A stretch of DNA of 64,000 nucleotides, from contig NZ_LDTE01000010.1 of the NCBI RefSeq assembly GCF_001476905.1, positions 124,001 to 188,000 on the forward strand, written 5' to 3'. The notes beneath the pieces are model-generated. The model saw nothing but the letters and a program-made list of their open reading frames with translations, was not told where the DNA came from and searched no databases. Positions 1-10,550 of the stretch are shown here, in pieces. The position numbers were made by a program, and so were the translations under genes. This DNA is from Sphingomonas sanguinis. GTDB lineage: Bacteria > Pseudomonadota > Alphaproteobacteria > Sphingomonadales > Sphingomonadaceae. The first letter of the stretch is position 1, and each line of letters starts with the position of its first letter.

Positions 1-85
1 ATCCCAGGCCCTGACCGATCCATAAGCCACCGGTCAGCGCCAGAAGGACGCCGATGGCGATCAGGATCGGCCGGGCCCGGTTCAT
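1..85 (-). CDS. Small inner-membrane protein, 3' part cut by window edge
   Basis: The reading frame opens with ATG at 83-85 on the minus strand and runs off the left edge, so only about 28 residues are visible. They begin MNRARPILIAIG and form one hydrophobic segment (residues 5-25) with a small-residue tail, as in a short membrane protein. The start lies only 3 bases beyond the stop codon of gltA, so it is probably the last gene of a gltX-gltA-orf transcript. I do not recognise a function. Start and topology are reasonably clear, but length and C-terminus cannot be seen. Confidence 0.5.
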   Translation of the reverse strand, partial: MNRARPILIAIGVLLALTGGLWIGQGLG

Positions 86-88
86 GGC

Positions 89-1372
89 TTAGCGCTGCTC
101 GACCGGGACGTAGGAACGCTGCGTCGGGCCGGTGTACAGCTGACGCGGGCGGCCGATCTTCTGGTCGGGATCGGTGATCATCTCGTTCCACTGTGCGACC
201 CAGCCGACGGTGCGAGCCAGGGCGAACAGCACGGTGAACATCTCGGTCGGGAAGCCGATCGCCGACAGGATGACGCCCGAATAGAAGTCGACGTTCGGGA
301 ACAGCTTCTTCTCGACGAAATAGTCGTCGTTCAGCGCGATCTCTTCGAGGCGGAGTGCCGTCTCGAACAGCGGATCGTTGACCTTCAGCGCGTCGAACAC
401 TTCGCGCACGGTCTTCTGCATCACGGTCGCGCGCGGGTCGTAGTTCTTGTAGACGCGGTGACCGAAGCCCATCAGGCGGAACGGATCGTTCTTGTCCTTG
501 GCGCGCGCGATGAACTCGGGGATACGCTCGGGCGTGCCGATCTCGCGCAGCATGTTGAGCGCGGCTTCGTTCGCGCCGCCATGCGCCGGACCCCAGAGGC
601 AGGCGATGCCCGCCGCGATGCACGCGAACGGGTTCGCACCCGACGAACCCGCCAGACGGACGGTCGAGGTCGACGCGTTCTGCTCGTGATCGGCGTGCAG
701 GATGAAGATGCGGTCCATCGCCTTTTCGACGGCCGGGTTCACCTCATACGGCTCGGCCGGAACGCCGAAGGTCATGCGCAGGAAGTTGCCGGTATAGGAC
801 AGCGAGTTGTCCGGGTACAGGAAGGGCTGACCCACGCTGTACTTGTACGCCATCGCCGCGATCGTCGGGATCTTGGCGATCAGGCGGTGCGAGGCGATGG
901 TACGCTGCACCGGATCGTGGATGTCGGTCGAGTCGTGATAGAAGGCCGACAGCGCGCCGACGACACCGCACATGATCGCCATCGGATGCGCATCGCGGCG
1001 GAAGCCACGGAAGAACGCCGCCAACTGCTCATGCACCATGGTGTGGCGCGTAATGGTGGTGGTGAATTCCGACAGCTCGCCCTGGTTGGGCAGTTCGCCG
1101 TTCAGCAGGAGGTACGCGACCTCCATGAAGCTGCTATTCTCGGCCAGCTCGCCGATCGGATAGCCGCGGTGCAGCAGAACGCCTTCGTCACCGTCGATAT
1201 AGGTCAGCTCCGACCGGCACGAGGCGGTCGAGGTGAAGCCGGGATCATAGGTGAAGGCACCCGTCTGGGCATAGAGCTTGCGGATGTCGACCACGTCCGG
1301 GCCGATCGAGCCCGACATGACCGGATAGTCAAAGCCCTTGCCGCCGATGTCGAATTTCGCGGTGTCGCTCAT
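89..1372 (-). CDS. gltA: Citrate synthase (type II)
   Basis: Condenses acetyl-CoA and oxaloacetate to citrate, the entry step of the TCA cycle, in the cytoplasm. The 427-residue product matches the length of E. coli GltA. The catalytic residues fall at the same numbers: His264 (GPAHGGAN), His305 (GFGHRVY) and Asp362 (NVDFYSG). I start at the ATG at 1370-1372 because an AGGAAGG ribosome site sits about 10 bases upstream. A TTG two codons earlier is too close to that site. The gene begins 2 bases after the gltX stop, so the two are very likely cotranscribed. Citrate synthase of this hexameric class is usually inhibited by NADH. That is family knowledge, not visible here. Confidence 0.97.
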   Translation of the reverse strand: MSDTAKFDIGGKGFDYPVMSGSIGPDVVDIRKLYAQTGAFTYDPGFTSTASCRSELTYIDGDEGVLLHRGYPIGELAENSSFMEVAYLLLNGELPNQGELSEFTTTITRHTMVHEQLAAFFRGFRRDAHPMAIMCGVVGALSAFYHDSTDIHDPVQRTIASHRLIAKIPTIAAMAYKYSVGQPFLYPDNSLSYTGNFLRMTFGVPAEPYEVNPAVEKAMDRIFILHADHEQNASTSTVRLAGSSGANPFACIAAGIACLWGPAHGGANEAALNMLREIGTPERIPEFIARAKDKNDPFRLMGFGHRVYKNYDPRATVMQKTVREVFDALKVNDPLFETALRLEEIALNDDYFVEKKLFPNVDFYSGVILSAIGFPTEMFTVLFALARTVGWVAQWNEMITDPDQKIGRPRQLYTGPTQRSYVPVEQR

Positions 1373-1374
1373 AC

Positions 1375-2811
1375 TCAATGATCCTTCCTATCTGCGGTCA
1401 TCTGGTCCGCGATCCGCCCCAGGCTTTCTTCACGGCCCAATACAGCGAGCACGTCGAAGATCCCCGGAGACGTCTTGCGTCCGGTCAAGGCAGCACGGAG
1501 TGGCTGGGCGACCTGTCCGAGCTTCACGCCCTCGGCTTCGGCCACCTTGCGTACCGCGTCTTCCAAAAGCTCCGTATCCCAGTTGTGCACCGCGTCAAGC
1601 GCGGTGTGAACGGAAAAGAGAATGTCCCGTGCCTTTTCATCGAGCAGGCCGGTGGCGGCGTCGTCCAGGCTCAACGGACGGGTCGCGAAAAGGAACCGCG
1701 CGCCGTCGGCCAATTCGTTCAAGTTCGCCGCGCGGGGCTTCAGCGACGGCATGGCGGCGGTCAGCAGCGCGACGTCCTCGACACCCATCCGCTTGGCGGT
1801 CAGCTCGGCCAGACGGGCGTCATCGGCTTCGCGAATATAATGGCCGTTGAGGTTTTCCAGCTTCTTCAGGTCGAAGCGCGACGGGGCCTTGCCGACGGCG
1901 GCGAGGTCGAACCACTTCACCGCATCCTCGCGGGCAATGATCTCGGCATCGCCATGACCCCAGCCCAGGCGGAGCAGGTAATTGTCGAGTGCTTCGGGCA
2001 GGATGCCCATTTCGTCGCGATAGGCCTCGATCCCGACTGCGCCATGGCGCTTGGACAGCTTGGCGCCGTCCGATCCGTGGATCAGCGGGATATGCGCATA
2101 GATCGGCTCCGCCCAGCCCATCGCCTTGTAGATCGGCAGCTGGCGGAAGGCGTTGTTCAGGTGATCGTCGCCCCGGATGACATGGGTCACGCCCATGTCA
2201 TGGTCGTCGACCACCACCGCCAGCATATAGGTCGGCGTGCCGTCGGACCGCAGGAGGACCAGATCGTCCAGCTCGGCATTCTGCACGGTGACGCTGCCCT
2301 GCACCCGGTCCTCGATCGTGACCGCGCCCTCGCGCGGCGCGCGCAGGCGGACGACGAAGGGCTGGCCTTCGGGCGCGGTCGCAGGGTCCGCGTCGCGCCA
2401 GGGCGAGCGGATACGCAGCGGTTGCTTGGCGGCCTGCGCGGCCTCGCGTTGCGCGGCGATCTCACCTTGCGTCATATAGCAGCGATAGGCATGGTCCCGC
2501 GCCATCATCTCTCGGGCGACCTCGGCATGGCGGTCGGCGCGGGCGAACTGGAACACGGCGTCGCCGTCCCAGTCCAGGCCCAGCCAGCGCATGCCGTCCA
2601 GGATCGCGTCGATCGCGGGCTGGGTCGAGCGGGCGCGATCGGTATCTTCGATCCGCAGCAGGAACTTGCCGCCATTCGCCCGCGCGAACAACCAGTTGAA
2701 CAGCGCGGTTCGCGCGCCGCCGATGTGCAGGAACCCGGTCGGCGACGGTGCGAAACGGGTTACCACTGGCGTGGCGTTCGACCCGGTGGCGATATCATGT
2801 GTTGCGCTCAA
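1375..2811 (-). CDS. gltX: Glutamate-tRNA ligase
   Basis: Charges tRNA-Glu with glutamate in the cytoplasm. It is a class I synthetase with the HIGH-type signature FLHIGG at residues 28-32 and the KMSKS-type signature KLSKR at 251-255. Length is 478 residues, normal for bacterial GltX. The frame is open far upstream (to 3315), but that extension lies inside comEC on the other strand and is not GltX-like. I choose TTG at 2809-2811, which has GGGAG nine bases upstream. A GTG at 2764-2766, directly before [10 protein letters not shown], is the alternative. No ATG exists in the right region. The start lies only 28 bases from the divergent comEC start. Confidence 0.93.
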   Translation of the reverse strand: MSATHDIATGSNATPVVTRFAPSPTGFLHIGGARTALFNWLFARANGGKFLLRIEDTDRARSTQPAIDAILDGMRWLGLDWDGDAVFQFARADRHAEVAREMMARDHAYRCYMTQGEIAAQREAAQAAKQPLRIRSPWRDADPATAPEGQPFVVRLRAPREGAVTIEDRVQGSVTVQNAELDDLVLLRSDGTPTYMLAVVVDDHDMGVTHVIRGDDHLNNAFRQLPIYKAMGWAEPIYAHIPLIHGSDGAKLSKRHGAVGIEAYRDEMGILPEALDNYLLRLGWGHGDAEIIAREDAVKWFDLAAVGKAPSRFDLKKLENLNGHYIREADDARLAELTAKRMGVEDVALLTAAMPSLKPRAANLNELADGARFLFATRPLSLDDAATGLLDEKARDILFSVHTALDAVHNWDTELLEDAVRKVAEAEGVKLGQVAQPLRAALTGRKTSPGIFDVLAVLGREESLGRIADQMTADRKDH

Positions 2812-2839
2812 CCGCGCATACTCCCAATCATGAATTTCG

Positions 2840-4975
2840 ATGGCCCATTCAGCCGCCGCAGCCCCTAGCATCAAGCGTCCGCGCCGCCAAATGTCGTGCC
2901 TCATTTCGCTGGAGAATTGGGCGGATGCGGAGCGGGACCAGTTGGCGCTGTGGGGTCCGGTCATGCTGGGCGGCGGCATCGCGGCCTGGTTCGTGCTGCC
3001 CGATCCGGTGGCATGGTGCGCGGCGGCATTGCTGGTCGCCGGGGTGGCGCTGGCGGCGCTGACCTGGTCCGGCGGCGGGCGGGTGACGCGGGCGTTGGCG
3101 CTGGGTGCATGCCTGATGCTGGCCGGGCTGCTAGTCGCCTGGGTGCGGTCCGAGTCGGTCCGGTCACCGGTCCTCGCACGGTCGGTCATGGCGGACATGG
3201 CGGCCGAGGTCGAGCTGGCCGACCGGCTGGCGGCGCGGCAGATCGTGCGGCTGATGCTCCATCCTGTCGACGCACGAGACGGGCGGGGCACCCGCATCAT
3301 CCTGCCGCCGCGCATCCGAGTGTCGCTGGCGCAAGAGGACGCCCCGGCCGGTCTGGGGCCGGGCGCGCGGGTACGGCTACGGGCGAGGTTGATGCCACCG
3401 GCTCCCCCGGTCGCGCCGGGCGGCTATGATTTCGCGCGGGCGGCCTGGTTTCAGGGCATCGGCGCGACCGGGCGGGGCTTTGCGCCGGTCACCGTTCTGC
3501 GCGGCGCGGAACGAGTCGATGGCCTTCGCCAACGACTGTCGCGGCGGATCACCACGCATGTCGCAGGCAGCGAGGGCGGTATCGCGGCGGCGCTGGCGAC
3601 CGGCGATGTCGGTGCGATCGGCGAGGAGGATGCCGAGGCGATGCGCCGCGCGGGGCTGGCGCACCTGTTGTCAGTCAGCGGACTGCATATCACCGCCGTG
3701 GTCGGGATCGTCATGGTGCTGACGATCCGGCTGCTCGCGCTCTGGCCGTGGCTGGCGTTGCGTGTCCGCCTGCCGCTGGTCGGCGCGGCGGCGGGGGCGC
3801 TGGCGGCGATCGGCTATACCTGGCTAACGGGGGCGGAGGTGCCGACGATCCGGTCCTGCGTGGCGGCGATGCTGGTCCTGGCGGCACTGGCGCTGGGGCG
3901 CGAGGCGATGACCCTGCGGCTGGTTGCGGCGGGCGCGTTGATCGTCCTGCTCTTCCGGCCCGAGGCGCTGGTTGGCGCGAGTTTCCAACTGTCCTTTGCC
4001 GCGATCACCGCCATCGTCGCGCTGCATGAGCATCCGGCGGTGCGGCGCTGGCTGGGGCCACATCCCGACTGGCGCTGGGCGATGCTGCGCCATCTCTGCG
4101 CGTTGTTGGCGACTGGTGTGGTGGTGGAGGCCGCGCTGATGCCGATCGCGGTCTATCACTTTCACAAGGCCGGGCTGTACGGTGCCTTCGCCAATATCGT
4201 CGCTATCCCCTGGACCACCTTTGTCGCGATGCCGCTGGAGATGGTCGCGTTGTTGCTGGAACCGTTCGGGCTGGGTGGCCCCTTCTGGTGGTTGCTGGGC
4301 AAGGCGCTGGGGCTCTTGCTGGGCCTTGCGCGCTGGGTCTCGGCCATGCCGGGGTCGGTGGTCGCCTTGCCGGTCGCGCCGTCATGGGCTTTCGGCGTGG
4401 CGGTGGCAGGGGGGCTGTGGATCGCCTTGTGGCGGACGCGGTGGCGATGGCTGGGGGCGCCATTCCTGGCGCTGGGCGTCATGGTCATGCTTTTGGCCCC
4501 CGCGCCCGATCTGATCGTCACCGGTGACGGTCGCCATGCCGCCATCGCGACGGACAAGGGGCTGGCGCTCCTGCGTGACCGGGCGGGGGATTATATGCGC
4601 ACCACCCTGTCCGAGCTGGGTGGGAGCAGCGCGGAGCCGCTGGCGCTAGCGGATCAAGCCATGGCGCGTTGCGGCCTGGACATGTGCGTGACCCGGTTGT
4701 GGCGGGGGGAGCGGACTTGGCGGATCGCCGCGACGCGGAGTGGTTATCCCGTGCCCTGGGCCACGCTCGTTGCTCTATGCGAGCGGGTCGATATCGTGAT
4801 CGCCGATCGGCGGTTGCCCGCGGCTTGCAAACCGCGCTGGCTGAAGTTGGATGCGCCCGCCTTGCGCCGCACGGGTGGGGTTTCGATCGCGCTCGATCCG
4901 CCGATGGTGCGGACGGTGCGCGAACCGGGCGATCGGCATCCTTGGGTCGCGATCGCGGAGGGGAGAGGGCATTGA
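2840..4975 (+). CDS. comEC: ComEC/Rec2-family DNA-uptake channel protein
   Basis: Integral inner-membrane protein of the ComEC/Rec2 family, thought to pass single-stranded DNA into the cytoplasm during transformation. The 711-residue product has two early membrane helices (about 40-60 and 84-103), a soluble DUF4131-type region, then the competence core with the hallmark [10 protein letters not shown] at 275-284 and many helices to about residue 510. The C-terminal 200 residues replace the usual metallo-beta-lactamase nuclease domain, and I see no HxHxDH motif there. The start codon lacks an evident ribosome site. A later ATG (residue 18) is possible. It diverges from gltX across 28 bases, so its promoter must lie inside gltX coding sequence. 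Confidence 0.9.
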   Translation: MAHSAAAAPSIKRPRRQMSCLISLENWADAERDQLALWGPVMLGGGIAAWFVLPDPVAWCAAALLVAGVALAALTWSGGGRVTRALALGACLMLAGLLVAWVRSESVRSPVLARSVMADMAAEVELADRLAARQIVRLMLHPVDARDGRGTRIILPPRIRVSLAQEDAPAGLGPGARVRLRARLMPPAPPVAPGGYDFARAAWFQGIGATGRGFAPVTVLRGAERVDGLRQRLSRRITTHVAGSEGGIAAALATGDVGAIGEEDAEAMRRAGLAHLLSVSGLHITAVVGIVMVLTIRLLALWPWLALRVRLPLVGAAAGALAAIGYTWLTGAEVPTIRSCVAAMLVLAALALGREAMTLRLVAAGALIVLLFRPEALVGASFQLSFAAITAIVALHEHPAVRRWLGPHPDWRWAMLRHLCALLATGVVVEAALMPIAVYHFHKAGLYGAFANIVAIPWTTFVAMPLEMVALLLEPFGLGGPFWWLLGKALGLLLGLARWVSAMPGSVVALPVAPSWAFGVAVAGGLWIALWRTRWRWLGAPFLALGVMVMLLAPAPDLIVTGDGRHAAIATDKGLALLRDRAGDYMRTTLSELGGSSAEPLALADQAMARCGLDMCVTRLWRGERTWRIAATRSGYPVPWATLVALCERVDIVIADRRLPAACKPRWLKLDAPALRRTGGVSIALDPPMVRTVREPGDRHPWVAIAEGRGH

Positions 4976-5029
4976 GGATTGGCGGTGGGTGCCTTTACCG
5001 CCTCACCCTCACCCTTTCGGCGCTTTGCG

Positions 5030-5059
5030 TCTCCCTCCCTCTACCGGTGGGAGAGGGAG
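5030..5059. terminator. Hairpin between convergent comEC and lexA
   Basis: A near-perfect inverted repeat with arms built on CTCCCTCT and GGGAGAGGGAG around ACCGGT lies in the 106-base gap between the comEC stop and the lexA stop. It could end transcription from both sides. There is no clear T-run, so rho-independent activity is only inferred. It resembles the other CTCCC/GGGAG hairpins in this window. Confidence 0.45.
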
Positions 5060-5081
5060 TGATGGCCGGACCTTGCCCGGA

Positions 5082-5759
5082 TCAGTCGTAGCGGCGGAGA
5101 ATGCCCGACAGCTTGCCCTGCACCCGTACTTGTGCGGGGGCATAGCGTTGCGGATCATAAGCCCGGTTGGCGGGGTCGAGCCGGACCATCGAGCCTTCGC
5201 GGCGGAAATATTTGAGCGTCGCCTCGCTATCGTCGATCAGCGCCACGACGATCTGCCCGTCGCGCGCCACATCGGTACGACGGATCAGCGCATAATCGCC
5301 GTCGAGGATACCAGCCTCGACCATCGAGTCGCCCGATACCTCCAGCGCATAATGCTCGCCCGACCCCAGCAGCGCGGCCGGGACGGCCAGCGTCGAGCTG
5401 CTCTCAAACGCCTCAATCGGGACACCGGCGGCGATCCGGCCGTGCAGCGGAATCTCGACCACGTCGTTCGCGGGCTCGGCGAGCGGCTTGGCCGCCGGGA
5501 TACGGACATTCACGTCGGCCGGAGCGGATACCGGCTTTTCGGGGCGGTCGGGCATCCGCAGAACTTCCAACGCGCGGGCGCGATTGGGCAGGCGGCGGAT
5601 GAAGTGGCGTTCCTCGAGCGCGGAGATCAGGCGGTGGACGCCCGACTTGGACTTGAGGTCCAGCGCCTCCTTCATCTCCTCGAAGGACGGCGACACGCCG
5701 GTTTCCTTCAAACGATCATTGATGAAGCAGACAAGCTCATGCTGCTTTGCGGTGAGCAT
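5082..5759 (-). CDS. lexA: LexA repressor, SOS master regulator
   Basis: Represses SOS genes and cleaves itself when stimulated by RecA filaments on single-stranded DNA. The 225-residue protein has an N-terminal winged helix-turn-helix (about 1-65), a linker, and a C-terminal S24 peptidase-like domain. The self-cleavage bond is Ala111-Gly112 (IAAGVPIEA) and the Ser/Lys dyad is Ser145 (GDSM) and Lys183 (TLKYF). Start ATG 5757-5759 has a GGAGG site upstream. It follows moeA on the same strand but has its own strong promoter overlapped by a LexA operator, so it is autoregulated. Confidence 0.97.
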   Translation of the reverse strand: MLTAKQHELVCFINDRLKETGVSPSFEEMKEALDLKSKSGVHRLISALEERHFIRRLPNRARALEVLRMPDRPEKPVSAPADVNVRIPAAKPLAEPANDVVEIPLHGRIAAGVPIEAFESSSTLAVPAALLGSGEHYALEVSGDSMVEAGILDGDYALIRRTDVARDGQIVVALIDDSEATLKYFRREGSMVRLDPANRAYDPQRYAPAQVRVQGKLSGILRRYD

Positions 5760-5786
5760 CGCGATCCTCCGTCCAGAACAGACGTG

Positions 5787-5801
5787 GAACTTATATGGAA
5801 C
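5787..5801 (-). promoter_or_regulatory. LexA operator (SOS box) of lexA
   Basis: Read on the minus strand this is GTTC-CATATAA-GTTC, an exact match to the alphaproteobacterial LexA box GTTC-N7-GTTC. It overlaps the -10 element of the lexA promoter, the expected place for autorepression. Confidence 0.9.
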
Positions 5802-5818
5802 GTTTTGGCTTGCGTCAA
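5790..5818 (-). promoter_or_regulatory. Sigma-70 promoter of lexA
   Basis: On the minus strand a TTGACG -35 element (5813-5818) and a TATAAG -10 element (5790-5795) are separated by exactly 17 bases. The -35 overlaps the moeA stop codon and the -10 is inside the SOS box. The near-consensus hexamers and ideal spacing make this the clearest promoter in the window. Confidence 0.85.
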
Positions 5819-6990
5819 GCGAGCATCAGGATTTCCGCCGAGTCGCCTGCCTGCGCGGCGGCGGCATGCGGCGGACGGATGACCAGGCAGGTGGACCGCG
5901 CCAAAGTGAGCAGCATCGAGCTGTCCTGAATGGCCGCCGCATGGACCCGGCCATCGATCAATGCGGCGCGCAGATAGTCGATGCGCGGCCCATTGCCGGG
6001 CAGGTCCTCACCCAGGATCGCCGGGATGGGCGTGGGAAAGGGATCGGCCGCGCCTGCCAGATGCGCGATCAGGGGGCGGACGAACAAGGTCGCGGTGACG
6101 AAGGCGGAGACGGGATTGCCTGGCAGGCTCAGCACCACGGTTTCGCCCAGCCGTCCCGCCATCATCGGCTTGCCGGGGCGCAGCGCGATGCGCCAGAAAT
6201 CGACGCTGCCGCCAGCCGCCTTCAGCGCGGGTTGGACCAGATCGTGATCGCCGACCGAGGCCCCGCCAGTCGTGACCAGCAGATCGGCCTCCACCCCGGC
6301 AAAGGCGTCGCGCAGAGCGTTGAGATTATCGGGCAATATGCCCAGGTCGATAATCTCGACCGGCAGGTCGGCGAGCATCGCCGCGAGCATGACGCCATTC
6401 GATTCGGGGAGGGCAAACCCATCATCCGATCCCGGCGGCACCAGTTCGTCGCCCGTTGCCGCGATGGCGACGCGGACGCGGGGGCGGACCGGCAGATGGC
6501 CGTGCCCGCCGGTCGCCGCCACCGCGATGCGCGCCGGGGTCAGGCGCTGTCCGGCCGCGATCAGCGTCGCGCCCTGCTCGAAATCCAGTCCGCGCCGCCG
6601 GACGTTGCGACCGACATGGCCCGGGCCTTCGCCGGTCAACAGCAACTGGTCGCCGTCGCGCCCGGCCTCTTCCTGGATCAGAACCGTGTCGGTGCCGGGC
6701 GGCAGGGCGGCGCCGGTGAAAATGCGTGTCGCTTGCCCGGGCCCGACCTGGCCTGCAAAGGGGCGCCCCGCCGCACTTTCGCCGATTACCGTCCAAGGCC
6801 CTGGCATGTCGGCAAAGCGGATCGCATAGCCGTCCATCGCCGACAGATCGCTGGCGGGCTGGGTCCGGCGCGCGGTGATGTCCCGCGCTGCCCAGCGCCC
6901 CGCCGCCTCGCGCAACGGCACCTCGACCTCTGGGCGTTCGGTGGTCAGCGCGAGCAGGCGCGCCTGGGCTTCTGGGACGGGTAAGAGAAT
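5815..6990 (-). CDS. moeA: Molybdopterin molybdenumtransferase MoeA
   Basis: Inserts molybdate into adenylylated molybdopterin, the last step of molybdenum cofactor synthesis, in the cytoplasm. Visible motifs include [25 protein letters not shown] and SLPGNPVS. No ATG, GTG or TTG exists at the expected N-terminus. The in-frame run from the moaC stop offers only ATT at 6988-6990, eight bases after an AGGAG ribosome site, giving 391 residues beginning (M)LLPVPEAQ, which fits the family's usual N-terminus. Starting at the GTG at 6919-6921 would remove about 23 residues of domain 1. The gene lies 51 bases after moaC in the same operon. Confidence 0.88.
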   Translation of the reverse strand: MLLPVPEAQARLLALTTERPEVEVPLREAAGRWAARDITARRTQPASDLSAMDGYAIRFADMPGPWTVIGESAAGRPFAGQVGPGQATRIFTGAALPPGTDTVLIQEEAGRDGDQLLLTGEGPGHVGRNVRRRGLDFEQGATLIAAGQRLTPARIAVAATGGHGHLPVRPRVRVAIAATGDELVPPGSDDGFALPESNGVMLAAMLADLPVEIIDLGILPDNLNALRDAFAGVEADLLVTTGGASVGDHDLVQPALKAAGGSVDFWRIALRPGKPMMAGRLGETVVLSLPGNPVSAFVTATLFVRPLIAHLAGAADPFPTPIPAILGEDLPGNGPRIDYLRAALIDGRVHAAAIQDSSMLLTLARSTCLVIRPPHAAAAQAGDSAEILMLA

Positions 6991-7041
6991 GACGGTCGCT
7001 CCTGTTGGCCGAAAGGACGCTTCGGCGATCCCGGCGTTCCG

Positions 7042-7509
7042 TCAGGCGTGCCAGTCGCCTGACTTGCCCCCGGTCTTCGCGATCAGGCGAATATCGCCGA
7101 TCGTCATGCGCTTATCGAGCGCCTTGGCCATGTCGTAGACGGTCAGCAGCGTCACCGACACGGCGGTCAGCGCTTCCATCTCGACCCCGGTCTGCCCGGC
7201 GGTTGCGGAGGTTGCGGTGGCGGTCACGCCCGTGGCGTCGAGCGCCAGGTCGATCTCCACCTTGCTCAGCGGCAGGGGGTGGCAGAGCGGAATGAGGTCG
7301 CTGGTCTTCTTGGCGGCCATGATACCGGCGACACGCGCGACCGCCAGGACATCGCCCTTCTGGACACTGCCCGCCCGGATCGCGGCGGCGGCATCCGGCG
7401 ACATGGTGATGCGGCCCGACGCGATCGCCTGTCGTGCGGTCACCGCCTTGGCGCCGACATCGACCATCCGCGCCGAGCCTTCGTCATCCAGATGGGTCAG
7501 CCCGCTCAT
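7042..7509 (-). CDS. moaC: Cyclic pyranopterin monophosphate synthase MoaC
   Basis: Converts the MoaA product (3',8-cyclo-7,8-dihydro-GTP) to cyclic pyranopterin monophosphate in the molybdenum cofactor pathway. The 155-residue length is typical. The conserved LCHPLPL and the lysine-rich KTGGKSGDW at the C-terminus, which contribute to the active site at the dimer interface, are both present. Its ATG shares four bases (ATGA) with the trpC stop, so it is translationally coupled to the tryptophan genes. Its partner moaA lies far away at 62806-63825. Confidence 0.95.
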   Translation of the reverse strand: MSGLTHLDDEGSARMVDVGAKAVTARQAIASGRITMSPDAAAAIRAGSVQKGDVLAVARVAGIMAAKKTSDLIPLCHPLPLSKVEIDLALDATGVTATATSATAGQTGVEMEALTAVSVTLLTVYDMAKALDKRMTIGDIRLIAKTGGKSGDWHA

Positions 7510-8282
7510 CCGATCAGCGCGCGGGTGGCCGCCTCGACATCCTTCTGGCGCATCAGCGCTTCGCCGACCAGGAAGCAGTGGATGCCGTGCGCGGCCATCG
7601 CGTCCAGATCCTCGCGCGTCGTCAGCCCGCTTTCGGCGACGAAGGTGCAGCCGGTCGGCGCACGACCGACCAGCTCATAGGTCCGCTGAAAATCGACCGA
7701 GAAGTCCCGCAGATCGCGGTTGTTCACGCCGATCAGCCGCGACTTCAACCGCGCGGCGCGTTCTATCTCGGCGGCGTCATGCACCTCGACCAGCGCGTCC
7801 ATGCCGCATTCGATCGCGGCGGCCTCGATCTCCTGCATCTGGGTGTCGTCCAACGCGGCGACGATGATCAGGATGGCGTCGGCTCCCAGCGCACGCGATT
7901 CATGGATCTGCCAGGGATCGACCATGAAATCCTTGCGCAGGACCGGGATCGACACGGCGGCGCGCGCCTGTTCCAGGAACACGTCCGCGCCCTGGAACCA
8001 GCGCTCGTCGGTCAGCACCGACAGACAGGCGGCGCCCCCGGCTTCATAGGCGCGGGCATGGGCGGGGGGATCGAAATCCTCGCGGATCAGGCCCTTGGAC
8101 GGGCTGGCCTTCTTGACCTCTGCGATCAGCGCGTGGCCGGTCTTGGCGTCCAGTGCGGCGCGAAAGCCACGCGGGGCGGACACGGTCGCGATCTTGGCGT
8201 CGAGATCGGCGTGCGACATGGTCGCCTTGCGCGCGGCGACATCGGCGCGCTTGGTTTCCAGGATGCGGTCGAGCATCGTCAT
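7506..8282 (-). CDS. trpC: Indole-3-glycerol phosphate synthase
   Basis: Closes the indole ring in tryptophan synthesis, turning carboxyphenylamino-deoxyribulose phosphate into indole-3-glycerol phosphate. The 258-residue TIM-barrel protein shows the family signatures [29 protein letters not shown] and VAESGL. The ATG at 8280-8282 overlaps the trpD stop as ATGA. A second ATG two codons later is possible. It is a single-domain TrpC, not fused to TrpF, as usual in alphaproteobacteria. Confidence 0.97.
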   Translation of the reverse strand: MTMLDRILETKRADVAARKATMSHADLDAKIATVSAPRGFRAALDAKTGHALIAEVKKASPSKGLIREDFDPPAHARAYEAGGAACLSVLTDERWFQGADVFLEQARAAVSIPVLRKDFMVDPWQIHESRALGADAILIIVAALDDTQMQEIEAAAIECGMDALVEVHDAAEIERAARLKSRLIGVNNRDLRDFSVDFQRTYELVGRAPTGCTFVAESGLTTREDLDAMAAHGIHCFLVGEALMRQKDVEAATRALIG

Positions 8283-9274
8283 CGGTAGGCAATCCATCGA
8301 TCGAGAAGCGCCGCGGCCTCGCCGGTGTCGATCGCGCGGGCGGCGGCAACCGCGCCCTGGGCGAGGTCGGCGCTGTGCCCGGCGACGAGCAAGGCGGCGG
8401 CGGCGTTGAGGAGGACGGCATCGCGATACGCGCCCGTCTCTCCGGCGAGAAGGCGGCGCAGCGCCTCGGCATTATGCCGGGCGTCGCCGCCGCGAATGGC
8501 GGTGATGGGATGGCTGGGCAGCCCCGCGTCCTCGGGCGTGATCGTCGCGGGCGCGCGGACATCGCCGACCGAGACCGCGATGCTGGGCCCCGCACCCGAC
8601 AGTTCGTCTAGTCCCTCTTCGCCGGACACGACCAGCGCGGCCGTCGCGCCGAGCTGTTCCAGCGCCTCGGCATAGACGCTCGCATAATCCGGGCGGGCGA
8701 TGCCGATCAGCTGGCGCCCGACATGCGCCGGATTGGCGAGCGGACCCATCAGATTGAAGATCGTCCGCCGCCCGATCTTGCGGCGGATCGGCGTGATGCG
8801 CGCCATGGCCGGGTGATGGTTGGCGGCGAAGAGGAAGGCGATGCCGATATCGCTCAAGCTCGCCTGCGCAACGGCCCCGGCTCGCTCCATGTCGAGGCCG
8901 AGGACCTCCAGCGTATCCGCCGCGCCCGCCTTGGACGAGGCGGCGCGGTTGCCGTGTTTGGCGACCGGGACGCCCAGCGCCGCGACGACCAGCGATACGG
9001 CGGTGGAAACATTGAGCGTATGATGCCCGTCGCCGCCGGTGCCGCAGACATCGACGGTGCCCTGCGGCGCTTCGATCGGGATCAGCCGCTCGCGCATCGC
9101 CCGGGCCGCCTCGGCGATCTCGATCGAGGTTTCGCCGCGATCGGACAGGGCGATGAGGAAGGCCGCGATGCTTCCGTCATCGGCACGGCCGTCGAGGATG
9201 TCGGCAAAGGCCGCATAGGCGGTTTCGCGCGACAACGGGCTGACGGGATCGGGCAGCAGCGCGATGGTGGTCAC
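8279..9274 (-). CDS. trpD: Anthranilate phosphoribosyltransferase
   Basis: Transfers phosphoribose from PRPP to anthranilate, the second step of tryptophan synthesis. The 331-residue product carries the pyrophosphate-binding loop CGTGGDG (77-83) and the [12 protein letters not shown] stretch (106-117) that define the family. The start is GTG at 9272-9274, sharing four bases (GTGA) with the trpG stop. The overlap at its 3' end with trpC is the same type, so trpG, trpD, trpC and moaC form one tightly coupled message. Confidence 0.97.
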   Translation of the reverse strand: MTTIALLPDPVSPLSRETAYAAFADILDGRADDGSIAAFLIALSDRGETSIEIAEAARAMRERLIPIEAPQGTVDVCGTGGDGHHTLNVSTAVSLVVAALGVPVAKHGNRAASSKAGAADTLEVLGLDMERAGAVAQASLSDIGIAFLFAANHHPAMARITPIRRKIGRRTIFNLMGPLANPAHVGRQLIGIARPDYASVYAEALEQLGATAALVVSGEEGLDELSGAGPSIAVSVGDVRAPATITPEDAGLPSHPITAIRGGDARHNAEALRRLLAGETGAYRDAVLLNAAAALLVAGHSADLAQGAVAAARAIDTGEAAALLDRWIAYR

Positions 9275-9885
9275 GCGGCGGTCTCGACTGGGGGACGCAG
9301 TCGCTCGGGCAGTTCATGCGCCACCCCCGCTTCGCGCAGGAAGTTGGCGAGCATGGCATGGCCGTACTCGGTGGCGATGCTCTCCGGGTGGAACTGGACG
9401 CCGTGGATGGGAAGCGTCGCGTGGCGGAAGCCCATCACCGTGCCGTCTTCGGCCCGCGCATTGACGACCAGGCTGTCGGGCACATCGTTGACGATCAGCG
9501 AGTGATAGCGGGTCGCGGTGAAGGGCGAGGGCAGGCCGCGGAACAGCCCCGTCCCGTCGTGCAGCACCGGCGACGTCTTGCCATGCATCAGCCCGCCGCG
9601 CTCGACCAGCCCGCCGAAATGCTGGCCGATCGCCTGATGGCCCAGGCATACGCCCAGCAGCGGGCGCCCCGCCTCGGCGGCGGCGGCGACCAGGTCCAGG
9701 CTGACGCCGGCTTCGGTCGGGGTGCACGGACCCGGAGAGATGAGAAAGGCTTGCGCCCCCGACGAGAGCGCTTGGCCCGCCGAGATCGCGTCGTTGCGGA
9801 CCACCTCCACCTCACTGCCCAATTCCTGAAGATAATGGACGAGGTTCCAGGTGAAGCTGTCGTAATTGTCGACGACCAGGATCAT
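9271..9885 (-). CDS. trpG: Anthranilate synthase component II (glutamine amidotransferase)
   Basis: Supplies ammonia from glutamine to TrpE for anthranilate formation. The same class of subunit often also serves 4-aminobenzoate synthesis. The class I amidotransferase triad is visible as Cys80 (GVCLGHQ), His166 and Glu168 (QFHPES). I start at the second ATG ([15 protein letters not shown]), the standard TrpG N-terminus, giving 204 residues. An ATG six codons earlier is the alternative. It heads the trpG-trpD-trpC-moaC-moeA run. I found no tryptophan-codon-rich leader in the roughly 200 bases upstream, so classical attenuation is not evident. Confidence 0.95.
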   Translation of the reverse strand: MILVVDNYDSFTWNLVHYLQELGSEVEVVRNDAISAGQALSSGAQAFLISPGPCTPTEAGVSLDLVAAAAEAGRPLLGVCLGHQAIGQHFGGLVERGGLMHGKTSPVLHDGTGLFRGLPSPFTATRYHSLIVNDVPDSLVVNARAEDGTVMGFRHATLPIHGVQFHPESIATEYGHAMLANFLREAGVAHELPERLRPPVETAA

Positions 9886-10084
9886 GCCACCGCCATAGCC
9901 CATCGCGCGGGCGGTGCAATGCCTGCCTGACGTATAGGTCGGCCCGGATCGCGCCCGCCCGCGACATATGGCCGCAATTTTGCCGGAATAGCGCCGTTAG
10001 GACGATCCGTTCGGCGTCGAGCCCCGTTCAGCGCGGAGCAATGCGCCGCGTCCGACGTTAGAGTCTCAAAGGAGTCCCGTTGCC

Positions 10085-10519
10085 ATGGTAAGAGCCGCCC
10101 TGATCGCTGCCCTGTTGCTGACCCCGGGAGCGGCTTTGGGCCAGCAATCGCCGAACAACCCCCAGGCCGAAAGCGGCCAGCCGCCCAAGCGGGTGCGTCA
10201 GGTCACGCTGACCGGCGATCAGAAATGTCCCGAAAGCACCGCCGAAGAAGTGGTGGTCTGCGGCCGGGACGACGAACCCTATCGCATTCCCAAGGCGCTG
10301 CGGAACGACAAGCCGATTCCGGCGCAGAACCAGAGCTGGGTGAACCGGGCCGCGACGATGGATCAGGTGGGGCGCGTGGCGGGCGGCATCCCCGACACCT
10401 GCTCGCCGGTCGGTACGGGCGGCCAGAGCGGATGCAGCATGATGTGGAACCAGCAATATCAGGCCGAGCGTCGTGCGCGCCGCGCCGAAGCGACGCCACC
10501 TGCGGCCGATGGTGAGTGA
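10085..10519 (+). CDS. Conserved periplasmic protein of unknown function
   Basis: The 144-residue product has a signal peptide (MVRAALIAALLLTPGAALG, cleavage near residue 20) and a soluble, Pro/Gln-rich mature part. Four cysteines (in KCPES, VVCGR, DTCSP and SGCSM) probably form two disulfides in the periplasm. The stretch EVVVCGRDDEPYRIPK resembles proteins I associate with sphingomonads, but I know no function. The start has an AAAGGAG site ten bases upstream. It sits alone on the plus strand between trpG and trpE, splitting the tryptophan genes, and ends before a 29-bp inverted repeat. Confidence 0.75.
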   Translation: MVRAALIAALLLTPGAALGQQSPNNPQAESGQPPKRVRQVTLTGDQKCPESTAEEVVVCGRDDEPYRIPKALRNDKPIPAQNQSWVNRAATMDQVGRVAGGIPDTCSPVGTGGQSGCSMMWNQQYQAERRARRAEATPPAADGE

Positions 10520-10550
10520 TATTTTCCGATACTGACGGTTGACCCTTTAT

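Noticed and set aside
2812..3315. N-terminal extension of gltX by about 168 residues
   Set aside because: The extension lies inside comEC on the other strand, is Ser/Arg/Pro-rich, and places the HIGH signature far from the N-terminus, unlike any GltX.
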